Origin: Actinoallomurus sp045806665
GTDB taxonomy: Bacteria; Actinomycetota; Actinomycetes; Streptosporangiales; Streptosporangiaceae
DNA: 27,319 bases
Assembly: GCA_045806665.1 (NCBI GenBank)
Contig: JBJMIW010000134.1
Location: 1-27,319, forward strand
Direction of reading: 5' to 3'
The position numbers were made by a program, and so were the translations under genes. Below, one piece after another: positions 1 to 8,117 of this stretch. The notes under the pieces were generated by a model that saw nothing but the letters and a program-made list of their open reading frames with translations, had not been told where the DNA came from and ran no database searches. How positions within the stretch are numbered: position 1 is the first letter of the stretch; every line of letters starts with the position of its first letter.

Positions 1-110
1 ACGACCTCGACGACGTCGCCTTCGGCGAGTTGGGCGGCCCGGCGCACGTGGACCGGCAACGTCACCTGGCCGTTGCTGCGCACATACGCGGTCTCAGGTC
101 GATCGGCCAT
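1..110 (-). CDS. AbrB/SpoVT-fold regulator or antitoxin, partial (C-terminus off the window)
   Basis: Reading leftward from ATG at 110, the first 36 residues include VRSNGQVTLPVHVRR and AEGDVVEV. This is the swapped-hairpin AbrB/MazE/SpoVT DNA-binding fold (usual pattern: S-K/N-G-Q-V-T-L-P-x-x-[VI]-R, then GDxVEV). Such proteins bind DNA as dimers, acting as transition-state regulators or as antitoxins. The start lies inside the last codons of the upstream peptidase gene (17-bp overlap), so the two are probably translationally coupled. A toxin partner (PIN domain or similar) would lie beyond the left edge and cannot be seen. The family is clear; antitoxin versus global regulator cannot be decided. 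Confidence 0.75.
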   Translation of the reverse strand, partial: MADRPETAYVRSNGQVTLPVHVRRAAQLAEGDVVEV

Positions 111-1536
111 CGCTGTCTCCCTCGAACCGACCGAACAGGTCGTCCAGCACGTCCAACGCCTCGCGAGCGCACGCGTCAGTGAAGCGCGCCAGCAGCGCGG
201 CGCACGCCGTCTCGTCTCCGACCGCTCGGTGGTCGAGCGCCTGCTTCCGTACGCCCGGGAGTTCTTGCGTCCAACGCCGCTCGAGAGCGTCGAACTCCCG
301 GCGCACGATCGGCTGCCGGTCCGCGAAGTACCACGCCATCTCCTCGTCGCCCTTGACCGCGTCGAGCAGACGACGGAACCGCCACCAGTAGGAACGCTCG
401 TCGTACCCGTCCTCGGCCGCATCCTCGGGGCGGCTCAGTCCGGCGGCCGGGCCCGCGGCCGCGAACGCCTCGGGCACCGTCCCGGCGCCGACGAAGACCG
501 GCAGGTAGACGCCAGTGCACGGCGTGACCGGCGTCCACCACATGTACGGCAACGCATCCTCCCCCTCGGGCAGGACGCAGATCGCCGAACTCGCGGTGTT
601 CCCCCAGGTGAAACCCGCCGGATGCGAGTGCATGCACAGGCTCAGGAAGTCAGGCATCGCCGCGTTGAAGTACGGCCCGCCGAGGAAGGTGCCGTCGTAG
701 TGGTCGCGCAGGAGGCGCTTGGCGGAGTCGAGGTCGACGCCGCCGCCCGCCGTCGCCGCGGCGAGCAGATCGCGCGAACGCTGCAGGCGGATCTGGGACA
801 CCTGCAGTGGAGTCCGCGGGTCGCTGTACGCCCGTGCGAAGTCGAAGGGACCGCGCTCCGCAGGCCACCATCCGGCGTCGACGGCGTGGTCGATGAGGTC
901 GTCGCTCGCGCGGTCCCACTCGGTACGAATGGTGAGCTGGTTGGAGATGGCGTAGGTCCCTCGGTCGACGCGCCGCGCGACCCATCGCGTCCCCGACGTC
1001 TCGAGGACCCAGGCCTCGCGCGAGTCGGCGATCAGGTACGAGTTGTCGTACGCGCCGGAACTCGGCGTCTCCCCCGGCACACCCGATCCCCACTGGCCGT
1101 ACTCCTCGACCAGTGCGCACATCGCCGTGAGCGACTCCTTTGCCGTACGGCCACGCTCCAGGCCGAGCCGTACCAGTTCCATGCCGAGGATGCCCGCCGA
1201 CGGCGCCTTCCCCCGGCGGGCCGCCGCCACGTTGCCGGCCAGGTCGCGGGTGTACACCGCCTCGTTGCCGATCGCAACGCCCCACTCGTTCAACCCGAGC
1301 TCATGGCCCCAGCACCAGTAGGGCGACCCACCGAGGTGCGCGTACGACACGTCGGCCTCCGGGAGTGTCACGTATGCGAGTCGCACGGTGGCCGTTTCGG
1401 TCGCCTGCCGACGCGGCACGAAACGCAACGGCTGTGCGTCGGAGACGGGCCGGTCGCTGTTCTTCCCGACGATCATGACTCCATGGGAGGTCGCGTCGGG
1501 CAGAGCAACGAATGTGTCGCAACTCCAAGCATGCAT
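94..1536 (-). CDS. Secernin-like C69-family peptidase
   Basis: 480 residues. The N-terminus MHAWSCDTFVALP, followed by GVMIVGKNSDRP, is the hallmark of the secernin branch of peptidase family C69 (Ntn hydrolases). Cys6 would be the catalytic nucleophile, exposed after removal of the first five residues, and the GKNSDRP motif is strongly conserved. Dipeptidases of this family cleave short peptides in the cytoplasm; secernins themselves are poorly characterised and may use other amide substrates. No signal peptide is visible. The start is supported by a ribosome site (AGAAGGA) about 7 nt upstream and by the position of Cys6. The downstream AbrB-type gene overlaps the 3' end. Two tandem palindromes sit directly upstream. 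The family assignment is firm; the substrate is unknown. Confidence 0.88.
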   Translation of the reverse strand: MHAWSCDTFVALPDATSHGVMIVGKNSDRPVSDAQPLRFVPRRQATETATVRLAYVTLPEADVSYAHLGGSPYWCWGHELGLNEWGVAIGNEAVYTRDLAGNVAAARRGKAPSAGILGMELVRLGLERGRTAKESLTAMCALVEEYGQWGSGVPGETPSSGAYDNSYLIADSREAWVLETSGTRWVARRVDRGTYAISNQLTIRTEWDRASDDLIDHAVDAGWWPAERGPFDFARAYSDPRTPLQVSQIRLQRSRDLLAAATAGGGVDLDSAKRLLRDHYDGTFLGGPYFNAAMPDFLSLCMHSHPAGFTWGNTASSAICVLPEGEDALPYMWWTPVTPCTGVYLPVFVGAGTVPEAFAAAGPAAGLSRPEDAAEDGYDERSYWWRFRRLLDAVKGDEEMAWYFADRQPIVRREFDALERRWTQELPGVRKQALDHRAVGDETACAALLARFTDACAREALDVLDDLFGRFEGDSDGRST

Positions 1537-1546
1537 TGGGGTCCTT

Positions 1547-1575
1547 CTGAGATCTCAAGTTTTCTGAGATCTCAG
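1547..1575 (-). promoter_or_regulatory. Tandem palindromic operator upstream of the secernin-like gene
   Basis: Two copies of a short perfect palindrome lie 11 bp before the peptidase start codon: CTGAGATCTCA at 1547-1557 (palindromic core 1548-1557) and CTGAGATCTCAG at 1564-1575, a 12-bp palindrome. Their centres are 17 bp apart, not quite two helical turns, and the proximal copy abuts the ribosome site. A dimeric repressor bound here would block transcription or initiation. The binding protein is unknown; the linked AbrB-type protein is one candidate, although AbrB proteins usually tolerate loose sites. Confidence 0.5.
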
Positions 1576-1690
1576 ACTCGCCCCGCAATGCCCGGTTTGT
1601 CAATAGTCGCGACAGCCGTCCCGTTGCGAACGAAATGAGGCCGGTGGCACGCGGTATGGAGTGGGTCTCAACCGCGTGTCCTCGCCGTGC

Positions 1691-1954
1691 TCAGACGCCA
1701 GGTCGCCGCCCCTCGACCATCACGGGCGGGCCGGGCGGTCCTTTCCGCGCTCGCGCGGCCGGTGATCGGCCCGTCAGCCAGGCCACGATTCCCGCTGCGG
1801 GGCCGGCGACCTCCGTCGATGTTCCCTCCGGCGGATCCTCGCCGAGCCGCCGAGCGCGGCTGCGGTCCATGACGCGCAGAACCACGGCGGGGCAGCCCGC
1901 CTTCGCCGATAGTGCGCCGCTAACGGCGGCGGCGAGCAGGCGGGCGGTGCCCTC
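1691..1954 (-). pseudogene. C-terminal remnant of a mycothiol-dependent maleylpyruvate isomerase family protein
   Basis: An 88-codon open stretch follows the AMP ligase stop (1993) by 38 nt. An in-frame TGA at 1955-1957 lies at its upstream edge and there is no good start. Its translation contains VVLRVMDRSR, then EVAGPAAGIVAWLTGR, the typical end of DinB-like mycothiol-dependent maleylpyruvate isomerases (a beta-strand pair, then V-x-G-x-A-x-x-L-x-x-W-L-x-G-R). The N-terminal helical bundle with its metal-binding histidines is absent, so only about one third of the usual length (about 230-250 residues) remains. In an intact gentisate pathway this enzyme turns maleylpyruvate into fumarylpyruvate, which fits its place in this cluster. 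The family call rests on the short C-terminal pattern alone. Confidence 0.5.
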
Positions 1955-1992
1955 TCACATCCAGGGGCGGGTGGACTCGACGTCCTGCCTGC

Positions 1993-3663
1993 TCATGCCG
2001 GCGCCCCGGCGATCCGTTCGGCGATGTCCGCCCGCAGCGCCTTCTTGTCGATCTTGCCGACCTTCGTCGACGCCAGCGCGTCGACCACGACGAGGTGCTC
2101 GGGCAGCTTGAACCGCGCCACGCCGGCCGCTTCCATCGACGCGCGGATCTCCTCCAGTGTCACCGACGCGCTCGGCCGGCACACGACGTAGACGCAGACC
2201 CGCTCCCCCAGACCGGGGTCCGGCATCGCGACGGCGGCGACCTGGCTGACCGCGGGCAGCTGGTAGACGAGGTTCTCCACCTCCTCCGCGGAGATCTTCT
2301 CGCCACCCCGGTTGATCATGTCCTTGTCCCGGCCCTCAACGATCAGGTACCCGCCCGGCGTCCGGCGGCAGATGTCGCCGCTGCGGTACCAGCCGTCGGG
2401 GGTGAAGGCGCGGACGTTGTGCTCGGCGGCCCGATAGTAGCCACGCGGGGTGTACGGGCCGCGGGTGAGCAGGGAGCCGGGCTCCCCCTCGGGGACGTCG
2501 CGGTCCAACTCGTCGACCAGCCGGACCTCGTCGGCGGGGCTGAGCGGGCGACCCTGCGTGGTGCAGACGATCTCGTCCGGGTCGTCGAGCCGGGTCAAGT
2601 TGAGCAGGCCCTCGGCCATGCCGAACACCTGCTGGAGCTGCGCCCCGAGGACCGGGCGGACCTTGCGGGCCAGCTCGTCGGCCAGGCGGGCGCCGCCGAC
2701 CTGCAGCACCCGCAGGCTCGCCAGCTCCCCCGCCCCGCGCTCGGCCGCATGCTCGAGCCACCGGCCCGCGACCGCGGGGACGACGGCGGTGTGCGTGACC
2801 CCTTCGGCCGCGATCGTCGCGAAGGCCCGCGTCGGCTCGGGTGAGGGCAGCGTGACGACCTTTCCGCCGGCCAGCAGCGTGCCCAGGATGCCCGGGCAGG
2901 CGAGCGGAAAGTTGTGCCCGGCGGGCAGGCCGACCAGGTACGACGTGTCCGCCGCGACACCGGCGACCTCCGCGCTGGCGCGGGCGTTGTAGGCGTAGTC
3001 GTCATGCGTGCGCGCGATCAGCTTCGGCAGCCCGGTCGTGCCACCGGAGAGAAGGAAGACGGCCACGTCCCGGCTGTCCGGGGCGTCGTCGAGAGGGGCG
3101 CGGCCGTCGCCCGGCGCGCACAGGGCCCGCAGGTCGATGCTGCCGGAGTGAATGTCGTCGCCCGCGACGAGCACGCGCCATCCGGCGCCGGTGGCGGCGA
3201 CGACCTCGGCGGCCAGCTCGTGGCCCAGGGTCTGGTGGTCGAAGTCGCGGGCCCGGTCCGGCACGGCGATCGCGACCGCTTCGGCGTGTGTGGCGAGGTA
3301 GGTGAGCTCGTGGCGGCGGTGCGCCGGCAGCGCCATGACCGGCACGATCCCGGCCCTCAGGCAGGCACAGGTCAGGACCACGAGCTCCCAGCCGTTGGAC
3401 AGCTGGACGATGATCCGGTCGCCCTTGGCGATCCCCAGCTCACGGAGCCGGACGGCCGCGGCCTCGGCCCGGTCGGCCAGCTCCGCATGGGTCAGCCGGA
3501 TGCCTGCGGCCGCGTCGACGAGGGCGGTGGCGTCGGGTGTGCGGGCCGCGGCCTCGCCCAGCAGGTGCCCGAGCGGAAGGCCCGCCCAGTAGCCCTCGGC
3601 CGCGTACCGCCGGGCGTCGGCGTCGGGCCACGGCACGGTGTGCTCACGAATGGGACTGGGCAT
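1993..3663 (-). CDS. sdgA: Salicylyl-AMP/salicylate-CoA ligase (SdgA/DhbE-like)
   Basis: 556-residue ANL-superfamily adenylating enzyme. The P-loop SGGTTGLPK is at residues 206-214, the A5-type motif QVFGMAEGLLN reads like EntE/DhbE-type aryl acid-AMP ligases, YRSGDICRR is the A7-type motif, and STKVGKIDKKALR near the C-terminus holds the A10 lysine. These enzymes activate 2-hydroxy- or 2,3-dihydroxybenzoate. In Streptomyces WA46, SdgA is such a protein and forms salicylyl-CoA from salicylate, ATP and CoA. The first 20 bp overlap the end of the preceding synthetase gene. The neighbouring salicylyl-CoA hydroxylase-like and FAH genes argue for a catabolic role rather than siderophore assembly, and no carrier-protein or NRPS gene is nearby. 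Salicylate as substrate is inferred from context. Confidence 0.82.
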   Translation of the reverse strand: MPSPIREHTVPWPDADARRYAAEGYWAGLPLGHLLGEAAARTPDATALVDAAAGIRLTHAELADRAEAAAVRLRELGIAKGDRIIVQLSNGWELVVLTCACLRAGIVPVMALPAHRRHELTYLATHAEAVAIAVPDRARDFDHQTLGHELAAEVVAATGAGWRVLVAGDDIHSGSIDLRALCAPGDGRAPLDDAPDSRDVAVFLLSGGTTGLPKLIARTHDDYAYNARASAEVAGVAADTSYLVGLPAGHNFPLACPGILGTLLAGGKVVTLPSPEPTRAFATIAAEGVTHTAVVPAVAGRWLEHAAERGAGELASLRVLQVGGARLADELARKVRPVLGAQLQQVFGMAEGLLNLTRLDDPDEIVCTTQGRPLSPADEVRLVDELDRDVPEGEPGSLLTRGPYTPRGYYRAAEHNVRAFTPDGWYRSGDICRRTPGGYLIVEGRDKDMINRGGEKISAEEVENLVYQLPAVSQVAAVAMPDPGLGERVCVYVVCRPSASVTLEEIRASMEAAGVARFKLPEHLVVVDALASTKVGKIDKKALRADIAERIAGAPA

Positions 3664-5725
3664 CGGCGACCTCCCGGGTGATCAGAATGGCGTCGAGGGC
3701 GAGCAGGCCGTCGGATGTGAGTCGCAGAGGGTTGATCTCGATCTCATCGAGCTCGGGACGGCCGACGAGCAGGTTGCCGAGCGCGGACACGATCCGGCCC
3801 AGCTCGGCGGGGTCGAGGACCGGGCCGCCGCGCCAGCCGTCGAGGAGGGCACGGCCGGTCAGCTCACCGGTCAGCGCTGCGGCCTGGGCGGGGGTCAACG
3901 GGGCCGGCCGGACGGCGACGTCGGCCAGCGCCTCCGCCGTCGTCCCGCCGAGGCCGACCAGCGTGATCGGCCCGAAGACGGGATCGCGCCGGGCGCCGAC
4001 CACGAGATCGACGCCGCCCGGGGCCATGGTCTCGACCAGGAACCGGCTCGCGCCGATGCGCTCGAGCGCGTCGAGGGCGGCGTCGAGCTCCTCCGGGGTG
4101 CGCACGCCGAGGTGGACGCCGCCGATCTCGGTCTTGTGCAGGATCGCGGCGTCGAGCAGCTTCACCGCCACCGGGCCCGGTAGCTCGGCGAGGGCGGTGT
4201 GGGCCTCTCCGCGGTCGGCGCAGGCGCGTCGGGGTGGCGTGGCGACTCCCAGCCGCCCCAGCAGTCCCTTGGCCGCGTGCTCGTCGAACGGGCCGTGCAG
4301 GACGGACTCGGCGGATCCGGGCACCGGTGCGCGGCCGGCGGGGGCGATGGCGCGGGCGCGGGCGTCCGCGATGAGCGCACCGACCGCGGCGGCGACCCCC
4401 CGCGGATCGGCGGCGACCGCGACACCGGCGGCGAGCAAGGCCCGCCGCTGTGCGACCACCGCGGCGCCCGTGCCGCCGACGCCGAGGACCAGGGGCACGC
4501 CGGGCCGCGGCTCGGCGGCGGCGGCGACCAGGTCCACGGCGTCAGGCTCGTGGAGTGCGTACGCCGCGACGACGTCGACACCGGGGTCGGCGGCCACCGC
4601 GGTGAGGATCCGGCCCAGTTCCGGACCGGGACGGCCGGTGTCGACCGGGTTGCGCTGGAAGGTGAGTGGCGGCAGGAGCCCGGCGAGCGTCTCCCGTGTG
4701 GTGCCCGTCAGCTCGGGCACGCGGGCGCGCCGGCCGCGCAGGTCGTCGAGGAGCAGCAGGCCGGGGCCCGCCTGGGCGGTGACGACGCCGACGCCCGGGT
4801 CCGCGGCGGGACGGGCCCGGGTGACCGCGAGGGCGCCGACCGCGTCGACCAGCTCGCGCTCGTCGTCGACCAGTACGGCGCCGGCGTGTGCGAGGGCCGC
4901 CCGGGTGGTACGCCACGACGTCGCGAGCGCACCGGTGTGGGACGCGGCGAACTCGCCGACGTCGTGGCGTCCCACGACGAGCGCCACCACCGGCTTGTGC
5001 GGGGCCAGCGCCCGCACGGCGGCGACCAGCCGCGGGCCGTCGGTGACGGACTCGACGTGCAGGGCGACCGCCGCGGTCGACGGGTCGTCGGCGAGGTATG
5101 CCATTACGTCGGGGGCGGTGACGTCCACGCCGTTGCCGAGCCCGACGGCGAGACTGACCCCGTGGCCCGCCTCGGCGAGCAGGAAGCACAGGGCGTGGTT
5201 CACCCCGCCGCTGGCGGCCACTACGGCGATCCGGCCCGCGGGTACCGCGGCCGCGCCCGGGACGAAGCTGGCGGTCAGGCCCCGCGACGGGGCGAGGAAG
5301 CCGCTGGTGTTGGGACCGAGCAACCGAATCCGGGTTCCGGCGACGATCTCGGTCAGCTGCTGCTGCAACGCCGCGCCGTCGCCGCCGGCCTCGGCGAAGC
5401 CGCCACCGCAGATCACCGCTGCGCCGACGCCGGCCTCCGCGGCCTCGGCGAGCACGGCCGGGCACACGGGGGCGGGGACGCAGATCATGGCAAGATCGAC
5501 CGGACCGTCGGTGGCGGCCGCGGACACCGAGCCGTACATGGTGGCGTCCCGGCCGTTCACCAGCGCCAGGTTCCCGCCGCCCGCGGCGAAACCGGAGAGG
5601 GAGCGGGCCAGCGCAGCGCCTAGCTTCTCCGGGCTCCGCGAGGCACCGACGACGGCGATCCCGCGCGGGGCGAACAGCGCGTCGAGGGTGCCCGTAACGG
5701 CGGAGCGCGGCACGGTCCCGGTCAT
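3644..5725 (-). CDS. ADP-forming acyl-CoA synthetase (CoA-binding plus ATP-grasp fusion)
   Basis: 693 residues from ATG 5725, which forms an ATGA overlap with the stop of the hydroxylase gene. Residues about 14-140 are a CoA-binding Rossmann domain (LFAPRGIAVVGASRSP; LLGPNTSGF near 135-143). A succinyl-CoA-ligase-like flavodoxin part follows, with SHTGAL near residue 262, where His263 matches the phosphorylated histidine of the family. The C-terminal ATP-grasp_5 domain has VAVKLLDAAILHKTEIGGV and a late EIEINPLRL. Enzymes of this type interconvert acyl-CoA + ADP + Pi with acid + CoA + ATP. Here it could activate an aromatic acid, or run in the ATP-yielding direction on gentisyl-CoA. An in-frame extension to 6076 lies inside the hydroxylase gene and is rejected. 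Confidence 0.85.
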   Translation of the reverse strand: MTGTVPRSAVTGTLDALFAPRGIAVVGASRSPEKLGAALARSLSGFAAGGGNLALVNGRDATMYGSVSAAATDGPVDLAMICVPAPVCPAVLAEAAEAGVGAAVICGGGFAEAGGDGAALQQQLTEIVAGTRIRLLGPNTSGFLAPSRGLTASFVPGAAAVPAGRIAVVAASGGVNHALCFLLAEAGHGVSLAVGLGNGVDVTAPDVMAYLADDPSTAAVALHVESVTDGPRLVAAVRALAPHKPVVALVVGRHDVGEFAASHTGALATSWRTTRAALAHAGAVLVDDERELVDAVGALAVTRARPAADPGVGVVTAQAGPGLLLLDDLRGRRARVPELTGTTRETLAGLLPPLTFQRNPVDTGRPGPELGRILTAVAADPGVDVVAAYALHEPDAVDLVAAAAEPRPGVPLVLGVGGTGAAVVAQRRALLAAGVAVAADPRGVAAAVGALIADARARAIAPAGRAPVPGSAESVLHGPFDEHAAKGLLGRLGVATPPRRACADRGEAHTALAELPGPVAVKLLDAAILHKTEIGGVHLGVRTPEELDAALDALERIGASRFLVETMAPGGVDLVVGARRDPVFGPITLVGLGGTTAEALADVAVRPAPLTPAQAAALTGELTGRALLDGWRGGPVLDPAELGRIVSALGNLLVGRPELDEIEINPLRLTSDGLLALDAILITREVADAQSHS

Positions 5726-7293
5726 GACGACCCCCCCGTGGCGACGAGGTCCGCCCGTCCGGACAGCACCGTGGTGACGGCCCGGTCCCGGTCCAAACCA
5801 GGCTCGACCAGCAGCGCCGGGATCCGCTCGTGCATTCGTGCCTGCTCGCACAGCAGCATCCGGGTCAGCGGGTTCCCGCCGTGCACCGCGACCAGCGCGA
5901 GCCCGGACCGGTCCAGTTCCGCCAGGGCCGCGAAGACCGCGGGGAGCCCGGCCTCCGACTCCGGCGCACGGAGCGGAACTCCGCGCGGACCTGGGTCGGC
6001 CTGCTCGCGTAGCGGCAGCGGGCGCTCGCTGCGTACCGCGGCTGGCACCCCGTCCACGGTCTCGATCTCCACCCACCGGCCGGGTGCGGACCAGCCCGCA
6101 TGCTCGAACGGTGTGTCCAGAGGCTCGGCGCCGTGTACTCCCACCCAGCTGCGGTGGCCGGCCGCGACGAAGTCCGGGGCGCGTTTCGCCAGCCGCGCGT
6201 CGGTGATGCTACGGGACAGGAAGTGGTACGCGAACTGCCAGGGCTCGAACTCATCGTGGTATCGCCCGAAGTGCTCCCACCAGGCCAGGCTCGGCCGCGC
6301 GGAGTCCTGGATCTTGCGCACTGAGGGCTGGGCGGCCTCCTCGTACGCCGCCAGGGCCGCGGGGAGGTCGGCCGGGTGTTCCGCGAGTGCGCGGGACAGC
6401 GCGACCGCGTCCTCCATCGCCATCTTCGTGCCAGAGCCGACGGAGAAGTGCGCGGTGTGCACGGCGTCGCCGAGCAGCGCGACCGGGCGCGGCGACAGCG
6501 TGTGCCAGCGCTTCGTCCGGCGGGTGCGGAAGTTGCCCCACCGCGAGTTGTTGACCAGTAGCCGTTTCCCGTCGATCTGGCCGGCGAAGAGCTTCTCCAG
6601 GTACTCCTTGGAGATCATGTCGCTGGCCCCCGGCGGCTGGGTGACGTCGAACTCGTCGAGCCCCGCACGCCGCCAGGACGCCTCGTCGGTCTCGACGATG
6701 AAAGTCGAGACCTCGTCCGAGATCGGGTAGCCGTGCACCGCGAACACCCCGTCCGGGCTGCGCTCGTGCACGAAGGTCAGGCCGTCGAACAGGTAGTCCG
6801 TGCCGAACCAGATGAACTTGGCCGCCGCGGTCTCGACCTCGACACCGAGGTCGGCACCGAGCTGCTCGCGGATCTTCGAGCCGGTCCCGTCGGCGGCGAC
6901 GACGAGGTCGTAATCGGCCAGGTCGTCGAGGGTCACCTCGGTGGAGAACCGCAGGTCCGCGCCGACGTCACGGGCCCGGGCCTGCATCAGCGCGAGCAAC
7001 GTGCGCCGCACGACGGCGGCCATACCGTTGCCGCCGCAGCGGATCCGCTCGCCCTTGAGCCGGACCTCGATCTCGTCCCAGTGCCGGCCGTGCTCGGTCA
7101 GCGCCTCACGCAGCACCGGATCGGCCTCGTGGATCCCGGCGAGCGTGCGATCGGAGAACACCACGCCGAAGCCGAACGTGTCGTCCGCCCGGTTCCGCTC
7201 GAAGACGGTCACTTCGACCGATGGGTCCGCCCGCCGGATCAAGGTGGCGAAGAACAGCCCGCCCGGGCCGCCCCCCACGACAGCGACACGCAT
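5722..7293 (-). CDS. sdgC: Salicylyl-CoA 5-hydroxylase-like FAD monooxygenase
   Basis: 523 residues. The N-terminal dinucleotide fold VVGGGPGG (residues 5-12), the DG motif VVAADGTGSK (131-140) and the second FAD motif GDAVHTAHFSVGSGTK (275-290) place it among group A flavoprotein hydroxylases. The HTAHFSVGSGTK form and N-terminal FGFGVVFSD are typical of the salicylyl-CoA 5-hydroxylase and anthraniloyl-CoA monooxygenase group that act on CoA thioesters. It should use NAD(P)H and O2 to make gentisyl-CoA. It lacks the C-terminal old-yellow-enzyme domain of the longer bifunctional relatives, and its length fits single-domain SdgC. It starts at ATG 7293, sharing one base with the stop of the FAH gene, and ends in an ATGA overlap with the synthetase gene: a tightly coupled operon. 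Confidence 0.85.
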   Translation of the reverse strand: MRVAVVGGGPGGLFFATLIRRADPSVEVTVFERNRADDTFGFGVVFSDRTLAGIHEADPVLREALTEHGRHWDEIEVRLKGERIRCGGNGMAAVVRRTLLALMQARARDVGADLRFSTEVTLDDLADYDLVVAADGTGSKIREQLGADLGVEVETAAAKFIWFGTDYLFDGLTFVHERSPDGVFAVHGYPISDEVSTFIVETDEASWRRAGLDEFDVTQPPGASDMISKEYLEKLFAGQIDGKRLLVNNSRWGNFRTRRTKRWHTLSPRPVALLGDAVHTAHFSVGSGTKMAMEDAVALSRALAEHPADLPAALAAYEEAAQPSVRKIQDSARPSLAWWEHFGRYHDEFEPWQFAYHFLSRSITDARLAKRAPDFVAAGHRSWVGVHGAEPLDTPFEHAGWSAPGRWVEIETVDGVPAAVRSERPLPLREQADPGPRGVPLRAPESEAGLPAVFAALAELDRSGLALVAVHGGNPLTRMLLCEQARMHERIPALLVEPGLDRDRAVTTVLSGRADLVATGGSS

Positions 7294-8117
7294 CAGTTTC
7301 CCTTCACGCAGGTGTTACGCAGCTCGCCCACGCCCTCGATCCGGGTGACCAGCGACGAGCCCTCGCCGAGGTACCGGGGCGGCTTCCGGGCGTGCCCGAC
7401 ACCGCCGGGAGTGCCGGTCGCGATGATGTCCCCGGGCACCAGCGTGATCAGCTGCGAAATGTAGGCGACCAGGTCGGCCGGGGAGAAGACCAGGTCGGCG
7501 GTGTCGGCCTTCTGCACCACGTCGCCGTCGACCTCGCAGGTGATCTCGCCTGGCTCGGCATCGGTGACCAGCCACGGCCCGACCGGGGTGCTGCGCTCGA
7601 AGGTCTTGCCCTGCAGCCACTGCACGCTGCGGTACTGGAAGTCCCGCGCGGTGACGTCGTTGATCACGGTGTATCCGGCGATGGCCGCCGCGGCCTGCTC
7701 GGGCGTCGTGTGCCGCACCTCGGCGCCGATTACCACGCCGAGCTCGGCCTCCCAGTCCACCTGTGCCGAGCCCGCGGGCAGCTCCACCGGGTCCTGCGCG
7801 CCGACCAGCGAGCGGGCGAACTTCGCGAACAGGGTCGGGTACTGGGGCAGCTCACGGCCCATCTCGAGGATGTGCGTGCGGTAGTTCAGCCCCACACAGA
7901 ACACCTTCTCCGGCCGCGGCACCGGTGGCGCGTAATCCAGCCCGGCCAGGTCGTGACGGGGCCCGTCGGCGGCCTCGGCGGCGGCCTTCCAGTCCGGGCG
8001 GGCCAAGAAGGCGCCCAGGTCGGGCGCGCCCAACTCGACGGCACCAGGGTTCGGGATGTCGTCGTCGATCCGGACGGCGGCGGTGCCCGTGGCGGTACGG
8101 ATGGTCGCGAGCTTCAC
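7293..8117 (-). CDS. Fumarylacetoacetate-hydrolase family protein, probable fumarylpyruvate hydrolase
   Basis: 274 residues from GTG 8117, which overlaps the preceding stop (GTGA) and gives the usual start VKLATIRT. FAH-fold motifs are all present: FCVGLNYRTH, the metal-binding VDWEAELGVVIG, INDVTARDFQ, KTFERSTPVGPW and the C-terminal IIATGTPGGVG. In gentisate catabolism this family splits fumarylpyruvate into fumarate and pyruvate; relatives act as acylpyruvases or oxaloacetate decarboxylases. It lies between the broken ring-cleavage dioxygenase gene and the hydroxylase gene. With both upstream ring-cleavage steps damaged, its natural substrate may no longer be made from this operon. An extension to 8312 would overlay the preceding gene and is rejected. 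Confidence 0.82.
   Translation of the reverse strand: MKLATIRTATGTAAVRIDDDIPNPGAVELGAPDLGAFLARPDWKAAAEAADGPRHDLAGLDYAPPVPRPEKVFCVGLNYRTHILEMGRELPQYPTLFAKFARSLVGAQDPVELPAGSAQVDWEAELGVVIGAEVRHTTPEQAAAAIAGYTVINDVTARDFQYRSVQWLQGKTFERSTPVGPWLVTDAEPGEITCEVDGDVVQKADTADLVFSPADLVAYISQLITLVPGDIIATGTPGGVGHARKPPRYLGEGSSLVTRIEGVGELRNTCVKGN

Noticed and set aside
3537..5777. 746-codon plus-strand open frame opposite the acyl-CoA synthetase gene
   Set aside because: Low-complexity S/T/R/A-rich translation with no motifs; the minus strand encodes a complete multi-domain enzyme.
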